A stretch of 64,000 nt of DNA from assembly GCF_951805225.1 (NCBI RefSeq), contig NZ_OX638201.1, positions 4,216,001-4,280,000 on the forward strand. Direction: 5' to 3'. Positions 1 to 8,936 of the stretch are shown piece by piece (position 1 is the stretch's first letter; every line of letters begins with the position of its first letter). A program made the translations under genes and the position numbers. The notes beneath the pieces are model-generated. The model was not told the origin of the DNA. It did not search any database and saw nothing but the letters and a program-made list of their open reading frames with translations. The DNA comes from an uncultured Flavobacterium sp. (GTDB lineage Bacteria > Bacteroidota > Bacteroidia > Flavobacteriales > Flavobacteriaceae).

Positions 1-2
1 TT

Positions 3-260
3 CATTTGGATTATGGAGACAGCATTGCAGCAATGAGCGCAGCAATCTTATCTATGAGCGAGAAATTCTTAATCGACTTGGATAAGGGAGCACTAAAACA
101 ACTCTTCCTGAAAACCTCTGAAGGAGTTGTAATTGGAAATAAAATAAGCGGCACAAATTTTATAATTGCTTTTTCCAGAGATGGAAGCAATCTGGGCTTG
201 TTAATGCGTTCAACAGATGAAGTAGCAGCCGAACTAAGTAAGAATTCCCTATTAAAATAA
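3..260 (+). CDS. Roadblock/LC7 domain protein (5'-truncated by window edge)
   Basis: The reading frame is open from base 3 to the stop at 258-260, so the gene begins before the window. The visible 85 residues look like the second half of a Roadblock/LC7 domain: an amphipathic helix rich in Ala and Ser, a strand pair (EGVVIGNKI, FIIAFSRDG) and the closing helix starting SNLGLLMRS. The GSNLGL stretch is the most typical part. Such proteins (MglB-like) usually bind and regulate small Ras-like GTPases; a GTPase gene would be expected upstream but lies outside the window. A second protein of similar fold follows 34 bases later, so the two are probably co-transcribed. A TTG at 6-8 could be mistaken for the start, but the frame extends further upstream. 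Confidence 0.75.
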   Translation, partial: HLDYGDSIAAMSAAILSMSEKFLIDLDKGALKQLFLKTSEGVVIGNKISGTNFIIAFSRDGSNLGLLMRSTDEVAAELSKNSLLK

Positions 261-294
261 CATAAATCTATTAACCCAACAAACCCACTAAACT

Positions 295-675
295 ATGAGT
301 AACGACTTCTTAAACGTGTTTTTAAATGAAATGAAAACTAACGTAAACGGCTTTATTGCAGTAGCTGTAACCGAAATTGAATCAGGACTAAGCTTTGGAA
401 ATCTAACAATAGATCCAGGTTTTGACCCTGAACTTGCTGCAGCTTACAACCTTGAAGTTGTAAAAGCAAAATTAAGCGCTGTAAAAGCCTTAAATCTAAA
501 CCAGGAAATCGAAGATATCTTGATCACATTATCAAATCAAATCCATATTATCGACATTTCTCCTAACAAAAAATTCATGATTTATCTTGCGGCAGATTCT
601 ACTAAAGCAAATTTAGGAATGACGAGAGCCATTTTAAGAAAACACAAATTAGACTTAGAAAAAAACCTAGCATAA
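295..675 (+). CDS. Roadblock-like small protein
   Basis: A 126-residue protein without signal peptide or membrane segment. Its secondary-structure pattern (N-terminal helix, strand VNGFIAVAVTEIESG, central helix AKLSAVKALN, strands IHIIDISP and KFMIYLAAD, final helix from ANLGMTRAILRKHK) matches a Roadblock/LC7 fold, and ANLGM aligns with SNLGL in the upstream gene. It is therefore probably the second half of a pair of GTPase-regulating Roadblock proteins. The two genes are separated by 34 bases and run in the same direction. The precise GTPase partner is not visible. The family call is by pattern and not by a profile search. Confidence 0.55.
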   Translation: MSNDFLNVFLNEMKTNVNGFIAVAVTEIESGLSFGNLTIDPGFDPELAAAYNLEVVKAKLSAVKALNLNQEIEDILITLSNQIHIIDISPNKKFMIYLAADSTKANLGMTRAILRKHKLDLEKNLA

Positions 676-690
676 TAAACTTCGTTTTTA

Positions 691-729
691 TTAATTAGAA
701 CTGTTCAGATTATGAGCAGTTCTAATTAA
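691..729 (+). terminator. Perfect 13-bp inverted repeat after the Roadblock pair
   Basis: TTAATTAGAACTG at 691-703 is repeated in reverse complement at 717-729 with a 13-base loop. It starts 16 bases after the stop codon at 675. No long T-run follows, so it may be a weak terminator or an mRNA 3'-end stabiliser. Confidence 0.45.
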
Positions 730-874
730 AATATACCCTTCCAACCTCAATCTTCCTGCTTTTCGATCTTCTTACAAAAACAAACAGTCTATATTTTGGC
801 TTATTTGTAATAATTATAGATAATTTCTTTCAAAACAAAAACACCCAATCTTTAAACAGTTTCGCAAAACATTA

Positions 875-910
875 AACAAAAAAAACGCCCCTAAAAGGAG
901 CGCTTATTTG
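875..910 (-). terminator. Terminator of the ileS/DksA-like unit
   Basis: On the minus strand, AGCGCTCCTTTT folds back on AGGGGCGTT and is followed at once by a run of eight T. It lies about 15-50 bases after the stop of the DksA-like gene, where an intrinsic terminator is expected. Confidence 0.65.
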
Positions 911-924
911 TATTTAGAAGTAGA

Positions 925-1305
925 TTATCGTTGCAAGTTTTTAGCTTCGATACTCATTGTAGCATGAGGAACGATTTTAAGCCTTTCTTTGCCAATTAAT
1001 TTACCTGTTACTTTGCAAATACCATACGTTTTGTTTTCAACACGGAATAGAGCGTTTTTTAGGTCGCGTATAAACTTTTCTTGTCTAATTGCTAACTGAG
1101 AGTTTGCTTCTTTAGACATTGTTTCGCTTCCTTCTTCAAATGCTTTGAAAGTTGGAGAAGTATCATCTGTTCCGTTATTCAAATCGTTCATGTAAGCACT
1201 TTTTATTAAATCCAGATCGGCTTGTGCTTTTTGTATTTTAACTTGAATTATTTCTTTGAACTCTGCTAAGTCAGCATCAGAGTATCTTGTAATTTCATCT
1301 ATCAT
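925..1305 (-). CDS. DksA/TraR-family protein lacking most zinc-finger cysteines
   Basis: A 126-residue cytosolic protein. Residues 10-90 form a long helical hairpin, and residues 94-122 correspond to the DksA/TraR C-terminal globular motif (YGICKVTGKLI, then RLKIVPHAT). In DksA this motif carries four zinc-binding cysteines; here only C97 remains, with T100 at the second position and no Cys near 118-121. The fold is thus probably stabilised without zinc, as in other Bacteroidota versions I recognise. DksA-family proteins act in the secondary channel of RNA polymerase; whether this one does is inference. It follows ileS by 10 bases on the same strand, so the two are most likely one transcript ending at the terminator near 875-910. 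Confidence 0.75.
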   Translation of the reverse strand: MIDEITRYSDADLAEFKEIIQVKIQKAQADLDLIKSAYMNDLNNGTDDTSPTFKAFEEGSETMSKEANSQLAIRQEKFIRDLKNALFRVENKTYGICKVTGKLIGKERLKIVPHATMSIEAKNLQR

Positions 1306-1315
1306 GGTATTTATA

Positions 1316-4300
1316 TTATTTTGAAATTAATATCAATGTTTTAATATCATCAAACTCAATTTCTGTGCCGTTTTCTAAAGCGTCCACAAAAACCAAATCA
1401 TCTGTTAATGTCTCAGACTTAACATAGTCTTCATTTTTCAGAATTGCATCTTCTAAGATACCGCTTCTCATTATTTGAATTTTTATCTTATCAGTAACTT
1501 CAAATCCAGAATCCTTACGGATATTTTGAATCCTGTTTACCAATTCTCTTGCGATACCTTCGTTTTTCAATTCTTCAGAGATTGTAATATCAAGCGCAAC
1601 CGTAATTCCGTTTGAATTTGCAACCAACCAACCTTCAATATCCTGCGATGTTATTTCGACGTCTTCTAGTGATAAAGTTACATTATTTCCAGCAATAACA
1701 ATATCTAACGTGCCTTGCTTGTCTAACTGATTAATCTGATCTGCCGAAAAAGATTGTATTTCTTTGGAAATCAGACCCATATCTTTACCAAAACGTGGTC
1801 CCAGCGCTTTAAAATTAGGTTTAATTTGTTTTACTAAAATACCAGAATCATCGTCTAAAAGTATAATTTCTTTAACGTTTACTTCGGCTTTTACAAGGTC
1901 AGAAATAGCTAAAATTTCAGCTCTCTGATTCTCGTCAAGTACTGGAATCATTACCTTTTGCAAAGGTTGACGCACTTTAATCATTTCCTTTTTACGAAGC
2001 GATAAAACCAAAGAGGAGATGGTTTGCGCTTTCTGCATTTTGCTCTCTAACGTTTTATTAACAAAGTTTTCGACAAATTTTGGAAACTCAGCCAAGTGAA
2101 CACTGCTATATTGCTCAGATTCTGTCGAACTTGTCAAATCTCGGTACAATTTGTCCATGAAAAAAGGAGCGATCGGAGCGCTTAATTTACTGATCGTTAA
2201 CAGACAAGTATAAAGCGTTTGATAAGCTGCAATTTTATCGTGAGCATATTCACCTTTCCAGAAACGACGACGACATAAACGAACGTACCAGTTACTTAAG
2301 TTTTCCTGAACGAAGTCAGAAATAGCTCTCGCCGCTTTTGTTGGTTCGTAATCTTCGTAGCATTCGTCAACAAATTTTATTAAAGAATGTAATTCAGATA
2401 TGATCCATTGATCGATTTCCGGTCTTTCGTTTAACGGAATTTCCGCTTCAGCGTATTTAAACCCATCAATGTTCGCATATAACGAAAAGAATGAATAGGT
2501 ATTATATAAAGTTCCGAAGAATTTACGACGAACCTCAGCAATTCCTTCAAGGTCAAACTTCAAGTTATCCCAAGGATTTGCATTCATAATCATATACCAA
2601 CGTGTGGCATCCGGACCAAATTCTGCAATGGTTTTAAAAGGATCAATCGTGTTCCCTTTACTTTTAGACATTTTTATTCCGTCTTTATCTAAAACTAAAC
2701 CATTAGAAACTACATTTTTATAAGCTACTTTATCAAAAACCAAAGTTCCGATTGCGTGCAAGGTATAAAACCATCCACGAGTCTGATCGACACCTTCAGC
2801 GATAAAGTTCGCCGGAAAATCTTTATTCTCGTCAATTTTATCTTTGTTTTCAAAAGGATAATGCCATTGTGCATAAGGCATTGCTCCAGAATCGAACCAA
2901 ACATCAATTAAATCACTTTCGCGTTTCATTGGTTGTCCAGAAGCCGAAACTAAAGTAATTTGATCTACTACATTTTTATGTAAGTCGATTAAATCATAAT
3001 TTGATTCAGCCATATTTCCGATTTCAAAACCTTTAAACGGATTTTCTTTTTGAAAACCTGCTTCGATAGATTTTTCGATCGCATTGTACAATTCTTCTAC
3101 AGAACCAATAAGAACTTCTTCTTTTTTGTCTTCAGTTCTCCAAATTGGCAACGGAATACCCCAATATCTAGAACGAGATAAGTTCCAGTCGTTAGCATTT
3201 TTAAGCCAATTTCCAAAACGTCCTTCACCAGTAGACTTAGGCTTCCAATTGATAGTTTCGTTCAGGTCGAACATTCTATCTTTTACATCGGTTACTTTTA
3301 TGAACCAAGAGTCTAGTGGATAATATAATAACGGCTCATCAGTTCTCCAACTGTGTGGATAACTATGTACGTATTTTTCAACCTTAAAGGCTTTATTTTC
3401 TTCTTTTAATCGAATAGCAATTTCAACATCAACAGAACGCTCTGGCGCCTGTCCTGCATCATAATACTCGTTTTTCACGTATTTACCAGCCAATTCACCT
3501 AAATGTGAAGTGAATTTTCCTTGTAAATCTACTAATGGAACTGGTGTTCCGCTTTCGTCAAGAACCAACATTGGCGGCACTTCCGGCTTAGCTTCTTTTG
3601 CAACTTTAGCATCATCAGCACCAAAAGTTGGAGCAGTATGTACAACTCCGGTTCCGTCTTCTGTAGTAACGAAATCTCCGGCAATTACTCTAAATGCGTT
3701 CTCAGCATTTTCGTAAGGTAATACATATGGTAATAATTGCTCGTAACGAATCTCTACTAAGTCAGCTCCTTTAAACTCAGCAAGAATTTCATACGGAATA
3801 GTAGCGACTTTCCCATCATAAGTCCCAACAGGAAATCCTTTCCCATCACTACTAGCCGCTGCAAATGGAGCAAATTTTTTCCCTAATTGCTTTTCGACTA
3901 ATTTTTTAGCAAGAATAACATTTACCGGTTCAAAAGTATATTGATTGAATGTTTTTATTAAAACATAATCGATTTTTGGTCCAACTGTCAAAGCTGTATT
4001 CGACGGCAATGTCCAAGGAGTTGTCGTCCAAGCCAAAATATGAATATCACCAAAACCTTGTAAAAAGCTTGGCAAAGTTTCCGGCAAAGTTTTGAATTGT
4101 GCTACAATCGTAGTATCTGTAACATCTCTATAAGCTCCAGGCTGATTTACTTCGTGAGAAGATAATCCTGTTCCTGCTTTTGGAGAATATGGCTGAATTG
4201 TGTATCCTTTATACAACAAACCTTTATCATAGATTTGTTTCAAAAGCCACCAAACAGACTCCATATATTTTGGTTTATAAGTAACATATGGATCTTCCAT

Positions 4301-4735
4301 ATCTACCCAATATCCCATTTTTTCAGTCAAATCATTCCATACGTCGGTATAACGCATTACGGTTTTTTTACACGCTTCGTTATATTCTTCGATAGAAATT
4401 GTTTTACCAATATCTTCTTTTGTAATTCCAAGTTCTTTCTCAGTACCTAATTCTACAGGTAAACCGTGAGTATCCCAGCCGGCTTTTCTTTTTACCTGAA
4501 AACCTTTTTGAGTTTTATATCTGCAAAAAATATCTTTAATCGCACGTGCCATCACGTGGTGAATTCCCGGTAAACCATTTGCTGAAGGCGGACCTTCAAA
4601 AAATACGAAAGGCTCTGCTCCTTCGCGAGTAGTTACACTCTTTTCAAATATATTTTCTTTCTTCCAAAAATCAAGTACTTCTGACGCTACTGTTGGCAAG
4701 TCAAGTCCTTTGTATTCAGTAAATTTTGTGCTCAT
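1316..4735 (-). CDS. ileS: Isoleucine--tRNA ligase
   Basis: A 1139-residue class I aminoacyl-tRNA synthetase that charges tRNA-Ile with isoleucine. The N-terminal catalytic domain shows the HIGH-equivalent GIHH at 57-60 and the conserved WDTHGLPVE near residue 90. The CP1 editing domain lies in the middle, with DVWFDSGAMPYAQW and DQTRGWFYTLHAIGT typical of IleRS. The KMSKS loop appears as KMSKSKGN near residue 685. The anticodon-binding domain follows, with RLCRRRFWKGE, and a long C-terminal region ends in a beta-rich segment. Its length and C-terminus fit the large, eukaryote-like IleRS type rather than the roughly 940-residue E. coli form. A TTG plus TACTTTCG promoter pair lies upstream, and the DksA-like gene follows 10 bases downstream. 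Confidence 0.98.
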   Translation of the reverse strand: MSTKFTEYKGLDLPTVASEVLDFWKKENIFEKSVTTREGAEPFVFFEGPPSANGLPGIHHVMARAIKDIFCRYKTQKGFQVKRKAGWDTHGLPVELGTEKELGITKEDIGKTISIEEYNEACKKTVMRYTDVWNDLTEKMGYWVDMEDPYVTYKPKYMESVWWLLKQIYDKGLLYKGYTIQPYSPKAGTGLSSHEVNQPGAYRDVTDTTIVAQFKTLPETLPSFLQGFGDIHILAWTTTPWTLPSNTALTVGPKIDYVLIKTFNQYTFEPVNVILAKKLVEKQLGKKFAPFAAASSDGKGFPVGTYDGKVATIPYEILAEFKGADLVEIRYEQLLPYVLPYENAENAFRVIAGDFVTTEDGTGVVHTAPTFGADDAKVAKEAKPEVPPMLVLDESGTPVPLVDLQGKFTSHLGELAGKYVKNEYYDAGQAPERSVDVEIAIRLKEENKAFKVEKYVHSYPHSWRTDEPLLYYPLDSWFIKVTDVKDRMFDLNETINWKPKSTGEGRFGNWLKNANDWNLSRSRYWGIPLPIWRTEDKKEEVLIGSVEELYNAIEKSIEAGFQKENPFKGFEIGNMAESNYDLIDLHKNVVDQITLVSASGQPMKRESDLIDVWFDSGAMPYAQWHYPFENKDKIDENKDFPANFIAEGVDQTRGWFYTLHAIGTLVFDKVAYKNVVSNGLVLDKDGIKMSKSKGNTIDPFKTIAEFGPDATRWYMIMNANPWDNLKFDLEGIAEVRRKFFGTLYNTYSFFSLYANIDGFKYAEAEIPLNERPEIDQWIISELHSLIKFVDECYEDYEPTKAARAISDFVQENLSNWYVRLCRRRFWKGEYAHDKIAAYQTLYTCLLTISKLSAPIAPFFMDKLYRDLTSSTESEQYSSVHLAEFPKFVENFVNKTLESKMQKAQTISSLVLSLRKKEMIKVRQPLQKVMIPVLDENQRAEILAISDLVKAEVNVKEIILLDDDSGILVKQIKPNFKALGPRFGKDMGLISKEIQSFSADQINQLDKQGTLDIVIAGNNVTLSLEDVEITSQDIEGWLVANSNGITVALDITISEELKNEGIARELVNRIQNIRKDSGFEVTDKIKIQIMRSGILEDAILKNEDYVKSETLTDDLVFVDALENGTEIEFDDIKTLILISK

Positions 4736-4759
4736 TTTATCCTTTTCTTAAACGAGGTG

Positions 4760-4793
4760 CGAAAGTAAGGAATTTTGGATTATTGACCATCAA
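4760..4793 (-). promoter_or_regulatory. Putative ileS promoter
   Basis: On the minus strand, TTG (4791-4793) and TACTTTCG (4760-4767) are 23 bases apart. This resembles the Bacteroidota -33 TTG / -7 TAnnTTTG pair, with one mismatch in the -7 element. It lies 25-58 bases before the ileS start. Confidence 0.5.
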
Positions 4794-4842
4794 TTTCTTG
4801 AAATTTCACAAACTTTTGTTGAGATTATAGATACAAAAACAA

Positions 4843-4913
4843 AAGAATTGATTAGTTTCCGGTACTTATCTCAAATTTTTGAGTAAATAATCCTAAAACT
4901 AACCAATTCTCTT
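4843..4913 (-). terminator. Imperfect hairpin downstream of the secreted unknown gene
   Basis: GAATTGATTAGTTT near 4843-4858 pairs, with one mismatch, with AAACTAACCAATTC near 4899-4913. On the minus strand the second arm is followed by the T-rich CTTTTGTTTTTG. It lies between the gene ending at 4939 and the ileS promoter, so it may end that transcript. A smaller hairpin (ACTCAAAAATTTGAGT) sits in the loop. Confidence 0.4.
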
Positions 4914-4938
4914 TATTCTTTTTTTCTAATGTAAAAAA

Positions 4939-6858
4939 CTATTTAAATCCTCCGAAATAAACTTCTTTCATGAAAATTCTATTTCCAAAAATAGCATTTA
5001 CCTCAACTTTTTCACGGCTTTCCTGATAGAAAGTATCTCCGTAAAAATCTTCAATTTCGTAATTTATTTTATGCGGAATCTTTCCTGAATTTAAAGCTGC
5101 TATCGGGCGATAATCTTTAAATAGCTTTCGCTCGAAAAAACTTTTGTTTCCGTCATCAAATTCTGTTCTTTCTGTTGCAACAATCGAAAAATTCTCTTTG
5201 TCTACAAAAAGATGGTAATCTGTTTTAGGAATCGTTCTGTTACTTGCGTTCAAAGTTTTTTCGAAATAATTAAAATGATAACACAATTTTCCGTCAACCA
5301 TTTCATCTTGCTGAAGCTCTAATTTATTCCATAAATCAAGCCTTAAAGCACTTAAAAAATTAACCGGATCCAGATTTGTCGAAAGATTACCGTAAGTGTA
5401 CATTGGTAATTTTGCCCATTTTGCCTCAACTCCACTTTCGCGATCGCTATGACTCCAGGCTTCCGGTCCGTTTACAATTTCATAATAAGCTTCAGGCATT
5501 TTCTTTTTCAAAAGATAATTTGTCGTTGTCGCCCATCTTTCTTCTGTCTGAGGAATATTACTTTCTTCTAAAGTTAGTTTCGATAACAAATGTGTTTTCT
5601 CCACTTTTTTCAAAACATCGCTTCCGCCTAAATTAGCAATGATTTTTGCCAGCAAATCCGGATTAGATTGATACGCGATAGAATCAAGCATATTCTCACG
5701 CTGAATTTTGCTTTTTTCTAAAGCTGCGGCTCTATTTTCTTTTTCAATATTCCAATCTGCTTCCTGACGATCAATTTTTTCAAAAAATGCCAATCTCAAT
5801 TCTTCTTTTTCTTCGGCAATTTTTAACCCCAGCTTTTTAAGATCTGCAAAACGAGTGGTGTGATTTCTTATTTTCTTATCTACAAAATTGGCTTTATTAA
5901 CTCTTTCGATAATTGTCGATCCTCTTGAATCTAGTTTATCATTTTCGATCAATAAATTAGCAAACTGCAAAGCTTTTTCTTTGTTTTCAAGTAAAAAATA
6001 AGTTTCAGCCAAATTGTTGGTAACGATAAAACGAATGTCTTCATTTGCCGGAGAAAGCGGATATTTAACCAACAAACTTTCTAAATACAATAAATGTGGC
6101 GCCAATAACTTTTCGTCCAAACCTTTTTCAAGAGTTACTTTCTCCATTTGAGCCGTAATTTCGGTCTCAAAAGCAAGCATTTGTTTGTATTCCGAATGTC
6201 CTTTTGAAGTTACAAATTCGAATTTTTCTTTAGAAATATCAGTTGTATATCCGAATTTATAATCTAAAAATTCCTGAATTCTTCCTGCAGCCTGATAAAT
6301 AACATTATCAAATCCAAGTCCTACACTACTATAATCCGATTCTTTGACTGCGGCTCTTATTTTTTTGTCATTTTCTGAAGCTGCAATTTTCATAGATCCC
6401 AGACTACTTCCCACGCTAATAGAATAGGATTCTGAACCTCCAAAATCTTTAGTCAATAGAATTTTATCTCCATACTTAACATCGAGTTTTACATTCGTCA
6501 AATAATTAGAACGCGCACTATAAATCCATTTGTTTTCTTTCTTATCAAATGTACTATCAATATTCATTTGCGTATATCTGGGCATCGCAAAGGTCAGATA
6601 CAACTTAAGCTTCCCATTTACAGGATCTTTTATAAAACCATTAATATTAAAGTAGTTCTTCTTTAAATTGGTTTCTTCTTCTTGCAAACCTTTATCCATT
6701 TGATAAAAAGCCGTTTGCGTTAATACATTGTCAAGAGCTTGAAATTCTGAATATCGAATTACCGGAATTTTAAATTTCTTCGTTTTTGAGCTTATTTTTT
6801 CTTGCGCCTGAATTGAACCAATTACAAGCAAAGCAATTAAGAGTAACGTTTTTTTCAT
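4939..6858 (-). CDS. Secreted protein of unknown function
   Basis: A protein of about 639 residues with a signal peptide (MKKTLLLIALLVIGSIQAQ) and no later membrane segment, so probably periplasmic or surface. I do not recognise the family. The middle (roughly residues 200-400) is helical, with TPR-like spacing (NLAETYFLLENKEKALQFANLL) and a charged coiled stretch, and the last 200 residues are beta-rich with an outer-membrane-lipoprotein-like feel (HLFVDKENFSIVATERTEFDD). I chose the ATG at 6858: an in-frame ATG at 6885 lies inside the terminator of the upstream gene and would spoil the signal peptide. It directly follows the PQQ-type gene on the same strand, but the terminator between them suggests at least partly separate expression. 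Confidence 0.7.
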   Translation of the reverse strand: MKKTLLLIALLVIGSIQAQEKISSKTKKFKIPVIRYSEFQALDNVLTQTAFYQMDKGLQEEETNLKKNYFNINGFIKDPVNGKLKLYLTFAMPRYTQMNIDSTFDKKENKWIYSARSNYLTNVKLDVKYGDKILLTKDFGGSESYSISVGSSLGSMKIAASENDKKIRAAVKESDYSSVGLGFDNVIYQAAGRIQEFLDYKFGYTTDISKEKFEFVTSKGHSEYKQMLAFETEITAQMEKVTLEKGLDEKLLAPHLLYLESLLVKYPLSPANEDIRFIVTNNLAETYFLLENKEKALQFANLLIENDKLDSRGSTIIERVNKANFVDKKIRNHTTRFADLKKLGLKIAEEKEELRLAFFEKIDRQEADWNIEKENRAAALEKSKIQRENMLDSIAYQSNPDLLAKIIANLGGSDVLKKVEKTHLLSKLTLEESNIPQTEERWATTTNYLLKKKMPEAYYEIVNGPEAWSHSDRESGVEAKWAKLPMYTYGNLSTNLDPVNFLSALRLDLWNKLELQQDEMVDGKLCYHFNYFEKTLNASNRTIPKTDYHLFVDKENFSIVATERTEFDDGNKSFFERKLFKDYRPIAALNSGKIPHKINYEIEDFYGDTFYQESREKVEVNAIFGNRIFMKEVYFGGFK

Positions 6859-6862
6859 AGGC

Positions 6863-6900
6863 AAAAAAAAAGCCATCAGAAACAACTTCTGATGGCTTTA
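6863..6900 (-). terminator. Terminator of the PQQ-type propeller gene
   Basis: AAAGCCATCAGAA (6869-6881) and TTCTGATGGCTTT (6887-6899) form a perfect 13-bp stem with a five-base loop. On the minus strand it is followed by a run of T. It sits 15 bases after the stop at 6915 and only a few bases before the next start at 6858. Confidence 0.85.
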
Positions 6901-6914
6901 GAGTTTTAATTTTC

Positions 6915-8807
6915 TTATTTTTTATTGAAGATTTGAATAGATTTATCAGACACATAAAAAATATTTTGTGTCGCAGGATCTACTTCATAAAGCGGTTTGT
7001 TGTTTGTAAAAATAATTTTATCAACCTCAACTCCGTCTACTTTACTCACTTTTACAAGAATTTTTTCTCCTGTTTCTGCTTTAGCAAAAATATAAGAGTA
7101 GTCTCTGTTTTGTTTCATTGCATTAAAACGAGAATTAAATTTAGCCGCTACAATTCCTAAAGCTGCTGATCCTGCTGCATAATTTTTTGCCTGATCCATA
7201 TTCTTCTTATCTTCTGGCACTAAAACAGTAGTTCTCATATTTCCGCTAGAATCGCGATATGTCATTGTCACCTCAGAACCTTTAAATTCGCTTACTCCAG
7301 CTCCAACTCCTAAACCGATACTTCCAACAATGGCAGCACTTTTAAGAAGACGTCTTGTTCCTTCTCCAGGTTGTGAGTATGTAAGGTGATATTTAACTGT
7401 TCCATCCATATTAACTCCCATTACTTCAAGCGGACCAGAAAGCACAACTCCCCAAGGGAATAATTCGATACTGTTTAATTCTTTTTCTTTTTTGATATTT
7501 ACTTTAGCAAACGGCTCTGGTTTGTCGCTAATGCTTGGATCAAATTTGTATAATTTCTCGTCATTATATACTAAGTAAGAATTTGTAGCTTCGTCATAAG
7601 TAGGCAAAACCGGACGATCTTTGTCAAACGAGATATTACGTTTCCAAAGTTTAACTCCTGTTTTATAATCTACCATATTTCCGTAAGTTCCAGTAAGGTA
7701 CATTACTTTTTCACCAACTTTTCCTAAGTAGTAAATTGGATCTTCTTTATCATCAGAGATTTCGATGAATTTTTTCCAAAGTTTTTCTCCGTCTTTGTTG
7801 ATCAACATCATTTCGTTTTCAGCAACATATAAGAAATCCTGATCGATAGGAATTACTCTTTTCAATCCGTCTCCACGTGCATCTTTTTTCCAGATTTTTT
7901 CTCCTGTTTTTAAGTCAAAAAAGTTAAATCCGCTGTAATGAGCTACCAATATTTTTGTTCCCCAATCTTCAAGATAAACAACTCTTTTTGTTTTGATAGA
8001 TTCTTTCCAGATACTTTTTCCTGTTTCTGTATTCAAAACATTCAAATATTGTTTTGTCGAAAAAGTTCCAGTATTGTTAACTACAACAATGTTTTTATCG
8101 TTTTGAGTTAAAAAGAATTTAGAATAATCTTCTTCACCTTTCCAGTTTAACTTCCCTGTCGCTCTGTCAAAAGAATATAATTTTCCGTATAGTAAATAGT
8201 AAATTACTGATCCGTGAACTGTAGCAATGTTTGTGTTTACTGATTCCTTGAAAGAAAAGCTAAATAATGATTTTGCTTTGTCTACAGTAGTATTCCATTT
8301 TAATTCGCCAGTTGTCATATCCAACAATGCGATTGCCATATCTCCATCTTTTTTCAAAGTAAGCAAATACTCATTTGTTTCAGGAATAAAATCTGATTGC
8401 GTTACCCAAAAAGATTCTTTTGATGAATTGTAAACTACTTTACCAGTATCAGTATTAATGATCATGTACTTACTATTGATGTAAGCTTCAACATAAGGAC
8501 TTCCGGCAACGTTTGTTAAAGAACTTTTATCTGCAAAAAGTTTTGTAAGATCTGTGTCAGCTATAATATCCGCTGCTGATTTACCTCCAAAATCCTCTTT
8601 GGTCAAAGTCCAAACCACTTTTTTAGTTTCAGGATCCAAACCTTTTATAGTTGCTCCTTCTTTAAAAACAACAATTCCTGTAATCCCGTTCTGTACCAAA
8701 TCCTGTACAGCACTGTCTGTGTTTACGATTTCATCATATTTCCTTTGGGAAAATGCTGAAACGCAAACTAATAAAAGCAAAAAAATCGAGAATGTAATTT
8801 TCTTCAT
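6915..8807 (-). CDS. Secreted PQQ-like beta-propeller repeat protein
   Basis: A 630-residue protein with signal peptide MKKITFSIFLLLLVCVSAFSQ. Residues 25-430 hold repeated units with the GxxxW signature of PQQ-like/WD40-type blades, for example KKVVWTL, GELKWNT, GKLNWKG, GKSIWKE, GEKIWKK, GEKLWKK and GVKLWKR, giving seven or more blades. A short Gly/Ala-rich hydrophobic segment (AAIVGSIGLGVGAGV) near residue 490 interrupts the tail. No PQQ-dehydrogenase catalytic residues are obvious, so a structural or binding propeller is more likely than an alcohol dehydrogenase. A TATATTTG promoter element lies about 100 bases upstream, just inside the 3' side of recO, and a strong terminator closes the gene. 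Confidence 0.8.
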   Translation of the reverse strand: MKKITFSIFLLLLVCVSAFSQRKYDEIVNTDSAVQDLVQNGITGIVVFKEGATIKGLDPETKKVVWTLTKEDFGGKSAADIIADTDLTKLFADKSSLTNVAGSPYVEAYINSKYMIINTDTGKVVYNSSKESFWVTQSDFIPETNEYLLTLKKDGDMAIALLDMTTGELKWNTTVDKAKSLFSFSFKESVNTNIATVHGSVIYYLLYGKLYSFDRATGKLNWKGEEDYSKFFLTQNDKNIVVVNNTGTFSTKQYLNVLNTETGKSIWKESIKTKRVVYLEDWGTKILVAHYSGFNFFDLKTGEKIWKKDARGDGLKRVIPIDQDFLYVAENEMMLINKDGEKLWKKFIEISDDKEDPIYYLGKVGEKVMYLTGTYGNMVDYKTGVKLWKRNISFDKDRPVLPTYDEATNSYLVYNDEKLYKFDPSISDKPEPFAKVNIKKEKELNSIELFPWGVVLSGPLEVMGVNMDGTVKYHLTYSQPGEGTRRLLKSAAIVGSIGLGVGAGVSEFKGSEVTMTYRDSSGNMRTTVLVPEDKKNMDQAKNYAAGSAALGIVAAKFNSRFNAMKQNRDYSYIFAKAETGEKILVKVSKVDGVEVDKIIFTNNKPLYEVDPATQNIFYVSDKSIQIFNKK

Positions 8808-8910
8808 AGTAGTCTTTTTCTTAAAAAATTAATATTTTTGGATGTGGTTTTGTTTCTGAATTAACTTATTAAATGAGAAAAACATTAACATTTACTAAAA
8901 ATTCAGCGCA

Positions 8911-8918
8911 CAAATATA
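8911..8918 (-). promoter_or_regulatory. -7 element of the PQQ-type gene
   Basis: The minus strand reads TATATTTG, an exact match to TAnnTTTG, about 104 bases before the gene start. No clear TTG is seen at the -33 position, so the leader may be long or the site weak. Confidence 0.45.
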
Positions 8919-8936
8919 TAAAAATAGGAATCGGTT

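Noticed and set aside
6859..6885. Upstream ATG start of the secreted unknown gene
   Set aside because: It lies within the terminator of the preceding gene and would put nine extra residues before a good signal peptide.
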